Assembly (NCBI GenBank): GCA_010645155.1
Contig: CM021322.1
Span: 12,530,215-12,594,214 of the forward strand
Reading direction: 5' to 3'
DNA length: 64,000 nucleotides
Source of the DNA: Tigriopus japonicus
Lineage: Eukaryota > Arthropoda > Copepoda > Harpacticoida > Harpacticidae
Positions 1-10,109 of the stretch are shown here, in pieces; position 1 is the first letter of the stretch; the number at the start of each line of letters is the position of its first letter. Below the pieces are notes generated by a model, which did not search any database, was not told the origin of the DNA, and worked only from the letters and a program-made list of their open reading frames with translations. The position numbers and the translations under genes are program-made.

Positions 1-254
1 CTTCTTCATGCTTGGACCACAAGCAATTGTCACACTGGTTATAGGTGCGTTCTAGTTGACAGAGGTTGGAGCACGTGTCCAAATCGTAGGCGAATTCCTG
101 GATTATTTGTTTGAAATCGTGCGACATGTCCTTGATGGCTGTGTCTTTCCAATCATGGGTACACTTGGCTTCATATGGATCTGGTAGACTTATAACCATG
201 CTCTTGGCCACAATCATAGTGTTGTAAGTATTGGGACGTAAATAGACCACATTG
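1..254 (-). CDS. DEG/ENaC gene A exon 4 (partial at window edge)
   Basis: The acceptor TTCTTAG precedes 254 and the phase agrees with exon 3. It encodes VVYLRPNTYNT, the SLPDPYEAKC signature and the following cysteine pairs (CSNLC, CDNC). It is open to position 1. Confidence 0.75.
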
Positions 255-2865
255 CTAAGAATTACAAAAAGCAGTGAGCTATGACTGAGAGAACATTCGA
301 AATTCTTTCAATATCCTCAAAAGTGAAGATTTGATTTGTTTTGAAAATGTGTTTTGAAAAGGCAAAAAGAGATACTGAAATGTTCCATTGCTAAGCCTGC
401 ACATCTCCAGCATGGAAGAATAAAAAAGATGTATCGGTCAAATCAAAGAGTTACTCTCAATGTAGACTTTCCATCAAAACCACTCGTGGACTATTGTTCG
501 AGAAAAAAACACATCTTAATAAATATAGCACCTTGAGCAGAAGTTGAGCAAAAACACGTAATTCATTATTTTATTGACACCACTACCAAATCAAAAGAAA
601 TAGAAGTTTCATTGGTTAAAAACCAAAAAGGTTGACAGGAGACCACTTATTTTTGGAAAATCATGAATAAAAAATACTTCTTATGCCAGTGATGCGTTTT
701 TTTTCAAAAGGGCAAAGCTTATTTTTATGGGCCTCCCCCATTTATCTCTTTCAGGACGTTTGGGTGTTATAACACCCAAACGCCATTCTTGTTTTAAATT
801 GATTTTCTGCCGCCCCGGAAACTTTAACGTTTTTTAGTTAAAAAGAGTTGCTCATGATGAGAGAAACACCTTCATTTTCGTCCTAAAAGTTTAAAATTTG
901 AACGAAATTTAACGAAGTTACGTACGTAAAGAAGAATTCCAGAGGTCATTCTCTTAATTTCTTAAGTACTAAAGTTGTTGTTAAATTAGTGGTACAATAC
1001 AAATTAAGTTGCCCTTTTATATTATAATACTTCGCATGTTCTTGCATGTGTAGGCAAAGTTTTAAGTCTTTTTACATCATAGTTTATGTACAGTGAGCCT
1101 CGACATTTTGTATGATGAAAATGAAAAATGGAAATTTTGCATGACAAAAATGTCCATTTTTAACCCCCAAAAAGTGAAAAAAAAACTCCGGGTTTATGAA
1201 AACTCAAGCTCCCAAGCAATTTATGTTGGTTTTTGTTCGTATTGAAAATTATTTTTTGTTTGTTTTGGCACGGCAGGTCAAGATAATAATAAGTATTAAC
1301 TAAATCATACTGCGAATATTTCTTTTTTTGAAAAACGGTGATCTAATTTTCTTCACATCACTAACTTGAATGTTCATTTGAAAATTTAAAGAAATCTACG
1401 CAACAGACGTGTCTTCAGACGTGTGAATATGATTTTTCTCTAAGAATCAATTTGGACCAAAAGCGATTTGTCAAAATCTTACAGATTTTCACAAAATTTG
1501 AATTGAACCCGTACCAACAAGCCCTTTTCATGATTCAAAAATCATTTTTCAAAACTATGTAATTTAAGGGTGCTTTAGATTATATTTTTATCATTTTGAC
1601 TTGCGACTAAATTTAAGAAATGAAGAATTTTCATGCTGTTTGTGCGAAACCTACGACTTCTTCCTTTGCAATGTTAAGCATCATAGTTGTTTTAATGATT
1701 TTCATGCACCTTTATAACATCACAAAGTATTAAAAGAAGCCAATGTTATGAATATCTTTAGCCCTTTCATTCCAATTGCGTGTTGTGGCACCCAAAAATT
1801 TAACCTTTGATATTGTCACGGTCATGTATTACAACACATTAAATTTGTTGTATTTAATACCATTGCTACAGTACCTTTCTACCTTAAAAATATTTCACGT
1901 GTACAGTGTGTAACAAAAGTTTCGTCCCGAAAGAGTTAAATACCGTACATACTTTTCAGTGCGAAAGGCTCTGCCGCGCTCAAAAGTGACCTTGACCCCT
2001 CCTTGAGCTCCACTGACCCCCTGATGGGTTGTTTCCTCGACATTAAGCTTAACCACAATCTCAACATTCAAATCTTTTCCATTCAGTTTCACCGATCCTA
2101 AGCAAAATATTTTAAAACGTTAATCTGCAAACCCATCAATAAAAATGAAGATTTTTACTCACCGTCCCAATTCAATTTGGCACATCCACCAACAGAGGGA
2201 TTAAAAGAAGGTTCAAGAGCGTTGGTACAACCATTGGAATCACAAAAGTTGGCACAAGATTGATTACTAATCGTACAAGAGTGAATGAAGTTTTTGTAAT
2301 CCTCGTTAAGTTTCAACTGTAGTGGCACAGAAGATCCCAAGATCGAGTCGATGGCCTGATCACGTTCCTTCATGGTCAAATTGGAACTAGTTTGCAAATC
2401 CATGTCAAAACTGGCGCTTTTTGCTCTGCAAATATCTTTGACCTGTGTGGGAACCGAACATTGAGAGTGGATCAGGATTTGGCAGATTTTATTGACCAAT
2501 TTTGTCTGTGGATCTTGAAGGCTGCGCACAATCATGGAACATTGGATTTTGTTGAAAAGACAAATCTCCATGGAGGGAACGGCATCATTTTCATCCAAGA
2601 CCACGGAAATCTAAGCGATGCCAATATGATTATTTGATTTTATATGGAAATGGAAACATGACCATATCTTTACCCGAGTTTCATAGGGATAGGTGAAGTA
2701 ATCCATTTGTAAGACATTAACTTGATACAAGGTCAAAATTAATCCTAAAACTCCAATGAAGCGCCAAATATTGCCAAACCTGGACAATTTGTCCTGCTCA
2801 AAACCAGGCAAAGGGATAGTGGCTTTCTCCATGCTGTCGAGTTGGAGACTAATGAGCGACTTCAT
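1..2865 (-). CDS. DEG/ENaC-family sodium channel gene A, 5' part (3' end outside window)
   Basis: Four exons on the minus strand (2865-2674, 2610-2163, 2097-1953, 254-1) join in phase with good GT-AG signals (donors GTAAAG, GTGAGT, GTATGT). The product begins with a short cytosolic tail, then the first membrane segment (GVLGLILTLYQV), then a large cysteine-rich extracellular loop. The loop holds a VPSMEICLFN block at the usual 'FPxVTICN' position and the family signature SLPDPYEAKC followed by spaced cysteines. These features define amiloride-sensitive channels of the degenerin/ENaC/pickpocket type, trimeric plasma-membrane cation channels. The second membrane segment and C terminus lie beyond position 1, so selectivity-filter residues cannot be seen. 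The start at 2865 is the Met before TM1. Subfamily and ligand are unknown. The gene is divergent from a second DEG/ENaC gene at 3069. Confidence 0.82.
1953..2097 (-). CDS. DEG/ENaC gene A exon 3
   Basis: The acceptor GCTTAG precedes 2097 and the donor GTATGT follows 1953. It takes two bases in and leaves two over, matching both neighbours. It encodes the loop segment with GGVKVTFERG. Confidence 0.72.
2163..2610 (-). CDS. DEG/ENaC gene A exon 2 (extracellular loop)
   Basis: The acceptor is CTTAG before 2610 and the donor is GTGAGT after 2163, leaving one base over. It encodes the first half of the cysteine-rich loop, ending GGCAKLNWDG. Confidence 0.78.
2674..2865 (-). CDS. DEG/ENaC gene A exon 1 (TM1)
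   Basis: Encodes Met, a short N-terminal tail and TM1. It ends at a GTAAAG donor in phase 0 after ...YPYETR. Confidence 0.78.
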
Positions 2866-3068
2866 TATAGATTTTTCTACCTTGGGAAAGTTAAGGTGGT
2901 GTGTGAAAGATAAACGTAGGTGGCTTATTGATCCAAGGAAGTTTTTTATGATACTCCTACAATTTACGTGATATTTTATTAATTCATGTTTTGCTTCAGT
3001 AGGTTACCTTTGACTTGACGAATGCATTAAAACGAATTAACGGGTGACTAGTCTAGTAATGTACAAGG
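2866..3068. promoter_or_regulatory. Putative shared divergent promoter between two DEG/ENaC genes
   Basis: Only 203 bp separate the start codons of two oppositely oriented channel genes. Promoters and 5' UTRs of both must lie here, unless a non-coding first exon exists elsewhere. No clear TATA element could be assigned. An in-frame TAA stands 12 bases upstream of the plus-strand ATG at 3069, which supports that start. The role is inferred from geometry only. Confidence 0.45.
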
Positions 3069-3218
3069 ATGGACGTGCAAGGGTTTGCACAAGGTTTCAA
3101 GGCCAAAGGCGTCAAGAGAACAATCTGGTTGTCGATAGGGGTTATTGGAGTGGTTTTAACCTTTTATCAATCATACAATGTCATCCGATCCTACATGCTA
3201 CATCCATACTCCACAAAG
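3069..3218 (+). CDS. DEG/ENaC gene B exon 1 (TM1)
   Basis: Fifty codons from the first ATG after an in-frame stop to an AAG/GTATTT donor, phase 0. Layout and phase mirror exon 1 of gene A. Confidence 0.78.
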
Positions 3219-6200
3219 GTATTTGGTTGGGTTTTCCCCAGTTTCAATTTCGTAATATTTGGTGCAACCACTTTTTAGTGCATGTGTTTTAGACTTTATT
3301 TCTCAATTTTTGGCAAATCAACTTTGAGCGATACTCCATTTTAGACCATGAGCTGCTGCAAAAATAAGTAATCATAGAAAGTTGTAATACCGTCAACTCA
3401 AGATATAGGTGACCCCGATGTTGCAAGATCAAGTACGTGAGGCTTGATATGACCTTTTGATGCCATTTCCAATGGGTCATTGAGGTGTGCCAGTGATGGA
3501 CCGAAAGCGCTTTCGGTCCATCACTAGTTGTGTCTAATGTCAATGTCAAGTTGGCCAGTCCTTGATGTCCTTGGTTCAAATTTTGAGTAGTGGATTATTA
3601 ATGTGACCTCAAAACGCATTTTTTGGTTTTTCGATTAAAAAATGTGACACAACATGATCCAAAAATAATCTAGACACATGGTCTCAGAGACAAAAAAAAA
3701 AAGCATCCACTCTGCGTTTTTGTTGTCACCACTAATAGAGATCCAAGTGCTAATTTTACAACTTTACAAATCAAACATTGCACTATCTATACCGTTCATC
3801 TTTGTTGAAAAGTTCAAAAGCATGAAACTTAATGTTTCTTCTTTTTTTAGTTCTCCATAGTCTCTGAAGAGAAATTGCGATTTCCTTTCGTTTCTATATC
3901 CTCGACCCGCATCCTGAGCTGCTTCAAATTGGAAGATCGGCTCAAACAAGGTCGAATTGACCCCTCAAACCGTATTTTTCAAGCCAACTGTCGTTTATAC
4001 TCCTACTCCAAGTGTCAGGACACCAAAGTGGATTTAATTCAAGGATGCAATTTAACCTTGACTGATCAAGATCAAACTCTAGATGATCAGGGAGAGGTTG
4101 ACACTGAAGTTGAAATTCAAAACACATTGAATGAAATGACCCAAGAAGAGAAAGACCCTATTTTGTCCGATCCCTTCGATTTTTTGGTTGCCATCAAATG
4201 GGATGATGCAGACCAAGCAGTAACCAATACAACATGTGCAGAACAATCATCCTTTTGTTCCTTTTATTACCAAGGAGTGAAGCAATACATAATTAACTAT
4301 TTTGGTGAGCTCAGTAGCACCGTGATGGGCAGAAAATCTGATTTAGAGGTCATGCTCAAGGTCCCCCAACGTAGAGGGCTAAATGGAGAGAAGAGACACT
4401 CCCACTCAGCCGCTTGCGTGGTAAATTGCTTTGGCTTTGGTAGCCTGGAGTTGGGCAGAGCACCTCAAAGTGCTCTAAAAAGAAGAGTGGCTCGACTGCC
4501 CAGGCAGAAATTTGTCAATTTTTGAGCTGATATTGTAGACAAACGGGTCACAAAAATAACTTCTTTTACGATTAGTATCCAAGCCCATTGTCATCCCAAC
4601 ACCCAAAGCACACTCAGACATGAAATACGTTGGTCAAACTCGAATTTGAGAATGTCAGAAATGTTATGATTAAGAGGTTGTGTTATCCTGAGATTATTCT
4701 TTTCGTAGTTAAACACTCCGACTTCGTAACATAGATATGGATAGATATGACATTTTCATTTTTGTGGGACAATAGGTGGAAAATGGTTTTGTTAATGCGC
4801 CCAAAGTTTCAAAGGAATATTGATGTATTAATTATCAAAAGTTAGAGAACACTGGGCATTGACAAACAGTTTCTTGACAAACTGATGGCATTGCACCATT
4901 GCTTAAATGATTTTTGGTCTTGATCATTGAAGCCTCAGTTCAGGAGCTCTTTTCCAACACAAATGAAACCACTGTTTCAAAACCACTCTTTGATATGCCT
5001 CAGACACCAAAATTGCTTTGGCACTCACAAATACTATTGGCCAAACATCCAAATCAATGTTCAAAGCCAGAGCATGGGGATTATGAGCACTATTGAAAAG
5101 CAAGCTTGGCTCGAAAAGTTCTTTAGAGCCTTTGAATTAATGTCATAATTGTGGCATCTGAAAACACAGGTATTCCTACCCACTGCAATTGGGTTTTTAG
5201 ATGAGATAACACGCAATTTGAAGCTTTTTCTTCTCTTGACTGTCTTAACGTTCTTTGTCGTCGTTTACACTTAAGCCCAAGTTGGCGGGTGATTGCACAA
5301 GGTGACCATTCTTTCCTGGAGGGAGTTAACCCCAGAATCATGCGACAAAATCATAGGGAGAGTTGGCTGAGCCTGTCCTATCTATGCATATCTATGCTTT
5401 GAAATACATTTGGACAGCGGGCCAGGTTGACCAAATGATGCACGAGTCCTAAATGTCAAACGATTAGAAAGTTTTGATTGGTACTCTTGAATTGAAATTT
5501 GAATGTACCCTCTGGGTACACATTATTTTCTGATTTTTAATAATTTGACCCATAGTCATGTTGGTTGAGTTGCAAGTACATTTCTTGAACTGAGTCCAAC
5601 TCATTGATGGAGCTTGGAACCCTTTTTGCATTTCGAGTGAAAGCACAAGCACATGAGGTTTTTGTCGTATTTTTGAATTTGGCGCCATGACTGGGGAAGC
5701 AGAGAAACAGCAAACTGTGTTCATAACAAAACCCTTGCTCATGGGAGTGACATTTCTCTCCATTTAGCCCGCTACCCCAACGTAATCCTGCGGGTTCTGG
5801 GGTTATCCATGGTATGGATGCGTTCTTCTTAGACTTTGTCCCACCTTCCTACATCTCTGGTGCCAAAAGGTTGGTGAAAAAGTTTGACAAATCACATTTG
5901 ATAAAAAACCAATTGAAAGAATGTTTGCTTCTTAGAATTGTCATTATGCCAGGTACTTTTGTCTCGATTGGATTAAAGCAAATTCTCGTGTCAAGGTTAC
6001 CGGCCCCATTTGCAAGCAATTGTATTCAGCATTGGAACCAAACCAATTTTGACAAAGTGAAACAAAGTCTTGTGGAAATAACATCACGATTTAAGGCAGT
6101 GTACCATCCTTTATCTTGTCATTCGGTTTGTCAAATCCATACCATTGTAGCTGAATGTGGTTGCACATTGGTGAAACTTGATCCAGGAGAATTCGTTACT

Positions 6201-6999
6201 TTATACCAGGTAAAACCATTTCAAAAGTGTACATTGGTCGTCTAAAGTCTAGCTCCAATTCATTTATCAGTATTGCAATGATTACAAGTCTTTTGCTTAA
6301 AATTTAATTTGAGTTTTTGAGCTTTTTCCATTTTCTAGATATATGATTCAAGAATAAAGCTTTTTGTGCATTTCAGATCTTGGAAACCTTTTTAAACTTT
6401 ATATCAAGGAAAGATCGCTCAATTTTTTAACAACCCCACATGAGAGTGGACCTTTTTGGCCATTCCAAGTTCTTACCGGGCTTTTTGAAATGAAAAGCTT
6501 CCTTTTTAACTTTTTCTACTTTTTCTCGCCTTTCACGAATTAGGAACCTCCGTGCATAGTGAATGATACCCAAACATTGAATTGCATCAACAAGAATACA
6601 TTGTCCATGGATGAGAGCAAGGAGGCGTGTAACTGTCAAGATGTTTGTGAAGTTGTTTCCTATGAAATAACTCACTCAACCTCGGAATGGCCATCTATTG
6701 GAGCTTGGGCCAAACTGGCTCAGGATTTGGGAATTTTGGGCGCCAATTTCACAATGCCTGTAAACAGTATGGACCGCCTGTTAGAGAGAAGAAGGATCCG
6801 TGGCCAAATGGCTCGGGTCCATATATTCTTTGAGTCGAATGAAAGGACGATGATTGAGCAAATTGCAATTTTTGGATCCTTTTGGAACTTCTTCAATACT
6901 TTGGGAGGAGCCATCTCAATTTATCTTGGTGTGTCTGTCATGGCTTTCGTGGGCTTGTTTTTGACCTTGTTCGAGTTGATTAGTTTCGTTTTGTTCTAA
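3069..6999 (+). CDS. DEG/ENaC-family sodium channel gene B
   Basis: Plus-strand gene with exons 3069-3218, 3851-4304, 5833-5869 (tentative), 5936-6209 and 6544-6999; these sum to 456 residues with all phases compatible. It has TM1 (IGVIGVVLTFYQSYNV), then a large cysteine-rich loop with SRLPAPFASNC, a CHSVCQ pair and the diagnostic AECGC motif, then ACNCQDVCEVVSYE and SEWPS. TM2 (GGAISIYLGVSVMAFVG) includes the Gly-x-Ser selectivity motif (GVS). The C-terminal tail is only a few residues. This is a complete degenerin/ENaC/pickpocket-like cation channel architecture, slightly short for the family. Exon 3 is uncertain: its donor (GTTGGT) is weak and the open frame extends upstream of 5833, so about 100 bases may be missing from this model. 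It is divergent from gene A and has the same intron phases, which suggests tandem duplication with inversion. Confidence 0.8.
3492..3525. repeat. Perfect 34-bp palindrome made of two MITE tips
   Basis: A perfect inverted repeat whose half-site is ATGGACCGAAAGC, lying in intron 1 of DEG/ENaC gene B. The half-site equals the terminus of the hAT-like MITE at 43067-43413, so this looks like two element ends fused with no interior. Confidence 0.6.
3851..4304 (+). CDS. DEG/ENaC gene B exon 2 (extracellular loop)
   Basis: The acceptor is a T-rich tract ending TTTTTTTAG at 3850. The frame opens FSIVSEEKLRFPFVSISS, which fits the post-TM1 block. The donor GTGAGC follows 4304 with one base over, as in gene A exon 2. 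The frame stays open to 4525, but that extension does not look like channel sequence. Confidence 0.72.
5833..5869 (+). CDS. DEG/ENaC gene B exon 3 (tentative)
   Basis: A 37-base exon after TTCTTCTTAG, in a phase that links exon 2 to exon 4 (two bases in, two out) and encoding FVPPSYISGAK. The reading frame upstream (SGVIHGMDAFFLDF) also looks family-like, so the true 5' boundary may be earlier. The donor GTTGGT is weak. Confidence 0.4.
5936..6209 (+). CDS. DEG/ENaC gene B exon 4
   Basis: The acceptor is TTGCTTCTTAG and the donor is CAG/GTAAAA, phase 0 out. It carries the SRLPAPFASNC signature and the AECGC cysteine motif. Confidence 0.78.
6544..6999 (+). CDS. DEG/ENaC gene B exon 5 (TM2, stop)
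   Basis: The acceptor is CGAATTAG at 6543, phase 0. It encodes the last loop cysteines, SEWPS, and TM2 with GGAISIYLGVS, ending at TAA 6997-6999. Confidence 0.82.
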   Translation, partial: EPPCIVNDTQTLNCINKNTLSMDESKEACNCQDVCEVVSYEITHSTSEWPSIGAWAKLAQDLGILGANFTMPVNSMDRLLERRRIRGQMARVHIFFESNERTMIEQIAIFGSFWNFFNTLGGAISIYLGVSVMAFVGLFLTLFELISFVLF

Positions 7000-7084
7000 A
7001 ATACCATCGACTTGCAAGCTTAACTCTCAACCAATATGAACTTGAACATTGTGGTCAAGAAAAACAAAATTATTTAAAATAGTC

Positions 7085-7126
7085 AATAAAACTGCTTGTA
7101 CAAAACAAACTCAGTCTAAAAATAAA
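7085..7126 (+). terminator. Candidate polyadenylation signals of DEG/ENaC gene B
   Basis: Two AATAAA hexamers, at 7085-7090 and 7121-7126, follow the stop codon by about 90-120 bases. Confidence 0.45.
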
Positions 7127-7411
7127 TTTGGTCAAAGTTGAGTGAGTTTGATGACTAAAATGAGAGCAATAAAAAGGTGTTTGCTTGTTCAAGATAAAGA
7201 ACTATTCTAAAAACTAGTTATAAAAAAGAATTGCTGGTGTGGAAATGAAAGGTAAATTATTAAGACTTGTTTCCTTCAAAAAAAGCATTTTGAAAAAGGC
7301 GAGGGGTCGCATTTTCAACGTTTTTCAAATTCAAAGCTTGAGAACAACTTTGCATTTTTATGTCTTGCAAGTCACGCCTCAGTACGGAAACACTTGTTGT
7401 CACGTTTAAAG
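7127..7411. other. Intergenic, nothing recognised
   Basis: AT-rich sequence between the end of the DEG/ENaC gene and the next transposon. No coding or structural signal was seen. Confidence 0.5.
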
Positions 7412-7799
7412 CTTGTGAGTACTGATGGGATTTCCCAAGCTATCAAGCACTTCAATTTTTCAAGCTGGGCATGTTTCCATTTCAGCTGCCTCAAGCTGAA
7501 CCAAGCATTCAAGCCACAGGGCTCAGAGGACCTATGGTGAATAGCAGGGTTGCTAAGCTATTTGTTGTCCTTTTTGCGTGATATAAAAATAGAAGCAGAG
7601 ACTCCTATGCTGTTGCAGAATTTGCCATTTTTTTGCATAGATTTTACAAGATATTTGCCTTCTTAGGGGTATATGAAGTATGCTTCGTTAAGCTTGAGTG
7701 CAAACTATTTTACTCCATTTCCGGTGGCCAACAAATTGAATTTTAACTGGCAAGCCTGACATCGGGTGAAGGTGCTTGAAACGGTTCCCATACAACTCC

Positions 7800-8195
7800 C
7801 CCAACAGTGATCTCCCCCTGTAGGTTTGCACCAGGTGATCTCCGCCAAGGTAAACTCCCCCAGCACTTATCTCCACCAAGGTTAACTCCACCAACAATCA
7901 ACTCCGCCAACATTGAACTCCGCCACGGTAAACTCCACCAGGGTTAACTCCCCCAACAATCATCTCCGCCAACAATGATTTCCCCCACGGTGAACTCCGC
8001 CACGGTAAACTCCACCACGGTAAACTCCGCCACGGTAAACTCCGCCACGGTAAACTCCGCCACGGTAAACTCCGCCACGGTAAACTCCGCCACGGTAAAC
8101 TCCGCCAGGGTAAACTCCTCCACGGTAAACTCCGCCAAAAGTGATTTCCGCCATGGCAAACTCCACCCCAAGAAACTCCGCCTCAAAGAACACTC
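7800..8195. repeat. 15-bp minisatellite, left arm (GCCACGGTAAACTCC-type)
   Basis: About twenty or more 15-bp units, nearly identical between about 7985 and 8130 and degenerating outward. Because 15 is divisible by three, every frame gives a five-residue repeat: the minus strand reads (AEFTV)n or (RGGVY)n and the plus strand (TVNSA)n. Confidence 0.85.
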
Positions 8196-8379
8196 ACTCA
8201 AAGTCCCTGGGTAGGCCGTGAATGGATTTGGTAAACATATAGTTGGTTTTTAATGGTCTCAGTGTGAGCATGAGAAGTGATTTTTCTAACAAAATGAAAT
8301 TTGACAAGGGTGGAGTTTATTTTGTCGCGACTGATACAATGGCGCAATTTCTTTTGGTGGAAATCATCAGGGGATTGGC

Positions 8380-8450
8380 AGAGATTACCGTGGCGGAGTT
8401 CACAATGGCGGAGCTTACCATAGTGGAATTTACCGTGGCGGAGTTTGTTG
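8380..8450. repeat. 15-bp minisatellite, right inverted arm
   Basis: Four or five units of the same 15-bp repeat in the opposite orientation (ACCGTGGCGGAGTTT-type), more diverged than the left arm. Confidence 0.75.
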
Positions 8451-8504
8451 CTTGGCTCAAACTCCTCTTCAAGCTGCAGCTTGTTTCCCATCAGTACTTG
8501 TGAG

Positions 8505-8903
8505 TGGGTCATCTAATGAGTAGAATTGTCTTAGTTGTGCCGGGAGCAGGTTGCACAAAGTTGGTGCTCTGTTTAAAATTTATCAAGATTTTAAGGTCTT
8601 AAACAATTTCTTGTCGGACAATTTTGAAGGAAATCTAATGTTGAACGAGATCCCTCTCCTGTCGCTCCATGTATTGACAAACCCAAAACAGCTTACAAAA
8701 TTTTGAGGTTCGTCAGCTGTAAGCTGTGAACATCTTTTTCTTGTTTGATTTCCATAGAGTGACCGCACATCATGCGTTGAAATATGCCTCCTCTCTATCG
8801 TAGGTCAAGACGAGCTTGATGAAACACGTTTTTTCAAGAGCTGAAAACTCGAACCCTTATTTCTTGCAAGGTGCATGAACAGTTTTTCTCTTTGTTTTGA
8901 TAC
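8505..8903. other. Intergenic, nothing recognised
   Basis: No coding, RNA or repeat signal was supported between two small transposons. Confidence 0.5.
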
Positions 8904-8905
8904 TA

Positions 8906-9184
8906 GCTGAGTTTATATACCCTCAACTCGAGTTGTCACAGAAATTTTACGTTACCACACGCCGTTGGCGTCATTTGCAAACACGAAAGTACGTAAGTTG
9001 CGACAAGAAATCGTTTAAAAAAAGCTAAGCTTACAAACCACGTCGCAAAACTTTTTCTTAACTTTTGCCACAGGATTTCTTGTCCTAACTTATGTACTTT
9101 CGAGTTTGCAATTGAAGTCAACGGCGTGGGGTGGCGAAAAATTTCTGTAACAACTCAAGTTGTCACAGGGTATATAAACTCGGC
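8906..9184. mobile_element. TA-flanked MITE with about 115-bp terminal inverted repeats
   Basis: The termini GCTGAGTTTATATACCC and GGGTATATAAACTCGGC are inverted and flanked by TA (8904-8905, 9185-9186). The arms pair for over 100 bp with scattered mismatches and leave a short loop. TA duplication points to the Tc1/mariner superfamily. There is no ORF. Confidence 0.7.
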
Positions 9185-9448
9185 TACTATCGCTTAATCA
9201 GCTAATACAAAGTCAATCCAGGAATGGTCCATTCCTGGATTTGGACAAAGCGCGTGGAGACATTTGAAAACGTTAAGGATTCGGTACCGAAAGGATGAGC
9301 CGTGGAGTACGTTATGGAGATGTCCTTGGATGAGCGTATCGTATATAGCTGAACGCTATACAATCCAAATTTTCCTAACCTATCCCAGTAGTTTAGCTAA
9401 CATATACTAACTATACTTCTGGTAAAGCTTCTCAACACCCTTTCAATC

Positions 9449-9679
9449 TTGTGGGGAATGATCCAAGACGATGGAAAATTCAAGGAACACGTACAAGCAA
9501 AAGTGGTTGAAGCTTTACAGACGTGCGGATGGATCTACAGAACTTTCAAATCAAGGGATCCACTTGTGATGAAGGCTCTTTATAATTCAATTGTTCAACC
9601 CCATTTAGAATATGCATCTCCCACCTGGGCACCGGTGACAGCAACATTACTGAATACAATTTTCTTTTATGGACAATAA
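9449..9679 (+). pseudogene. Non-LTR retrotransposon reverse transcriptase C-terminal fragment
   Basis: The open frame has SRDPLVMKALYNSIVQPHLE followed by YASPTWAP. This is the conserved block just C-terminal to the RT domain in Jockey/CR1-type LINEs. Only this fragment survives; upstream RT motifs and downstream sequence are missing. The element at 26955-27740 carries a similar block on the other strand. Confidence 0.65.
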
Positions 9680-10109
9680 ACACATTAATCATTTGTAGCG
9701 CGATAAAACACTTTATGTTCCTACTTTTCCTGACATTTGGTGCAAGAACTTTTGCAGTATTACATTGACAGATTTATACAGACAATTTACATTCAGAGTT
9801 GACATACTCTTTATGCTAAAACCGGCATTTTTTATCCTCGAGTGTTCAAAACTCATTTGGTATTGGCATTTTGTGTGTTTTAATAACTATTTTTTAAAAG
9901 CTAAATTTTTGAGTCATTGTCGGATTTTTTTGTAAGAAAAGTAAGCTTATAATGTTATATAAAGGTGAGATCAAGTCCTCTGGTAGTTTCCTTTTATTCA
10001 TTATCGTTTCTTCAGCCAATTTTCTTGAGTCTCGATATAAGAAAAATCTCGATAAAAGCAACATTTTGCCGCTGACAGAAAAGTGACTTTTTAAATGAGA
10101 TTCGATTGT
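9680..10109. other. Intergenic, nothing recognised
   Basis: AT-rich; the open frames here have no recognisable features. Confidence 0.45.

Larger units (their letters stand above)
7420..8496. mobile_element. Foldback-like hAT non-autonomous element with minisatellite arms
   Basis: The ends are the inverted pair TACTGATGGGA and TCCCATCAGTA. They are flanked by an exact 8-bp target duplication CTTGTGAG (7412-7419 and 8497-8504), the hAT hallmark. Inside, a 15-bp repeat is tandem in the left arm and appears in reverse orientation in the right arm, so the element can fold on itself. No transposase is present. The hAT assignment rests on TIR style and duplication length. Confidence 0.72.

Noticed and set aside
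5123..5763. Minus-strand ORFs within the DEG/ENaC gene B intron
   Set aside because: No family features, and they overlap the intron and exon 3 region of a supported plus-strand gene.
7975..8214. A pentapeptide-repeat protein gene
   Set aside because: The periodic frames exist on both strands and sit inside a transposon with no plausible gene structure; kept only as a low-interest finding.
9217..9238. Short palindrome CCAGGAATGG/CCATTCCTGG as a regulatory operator
   Set aside because: Short perfect palindromes are expected by chance and there is no gene next to it.
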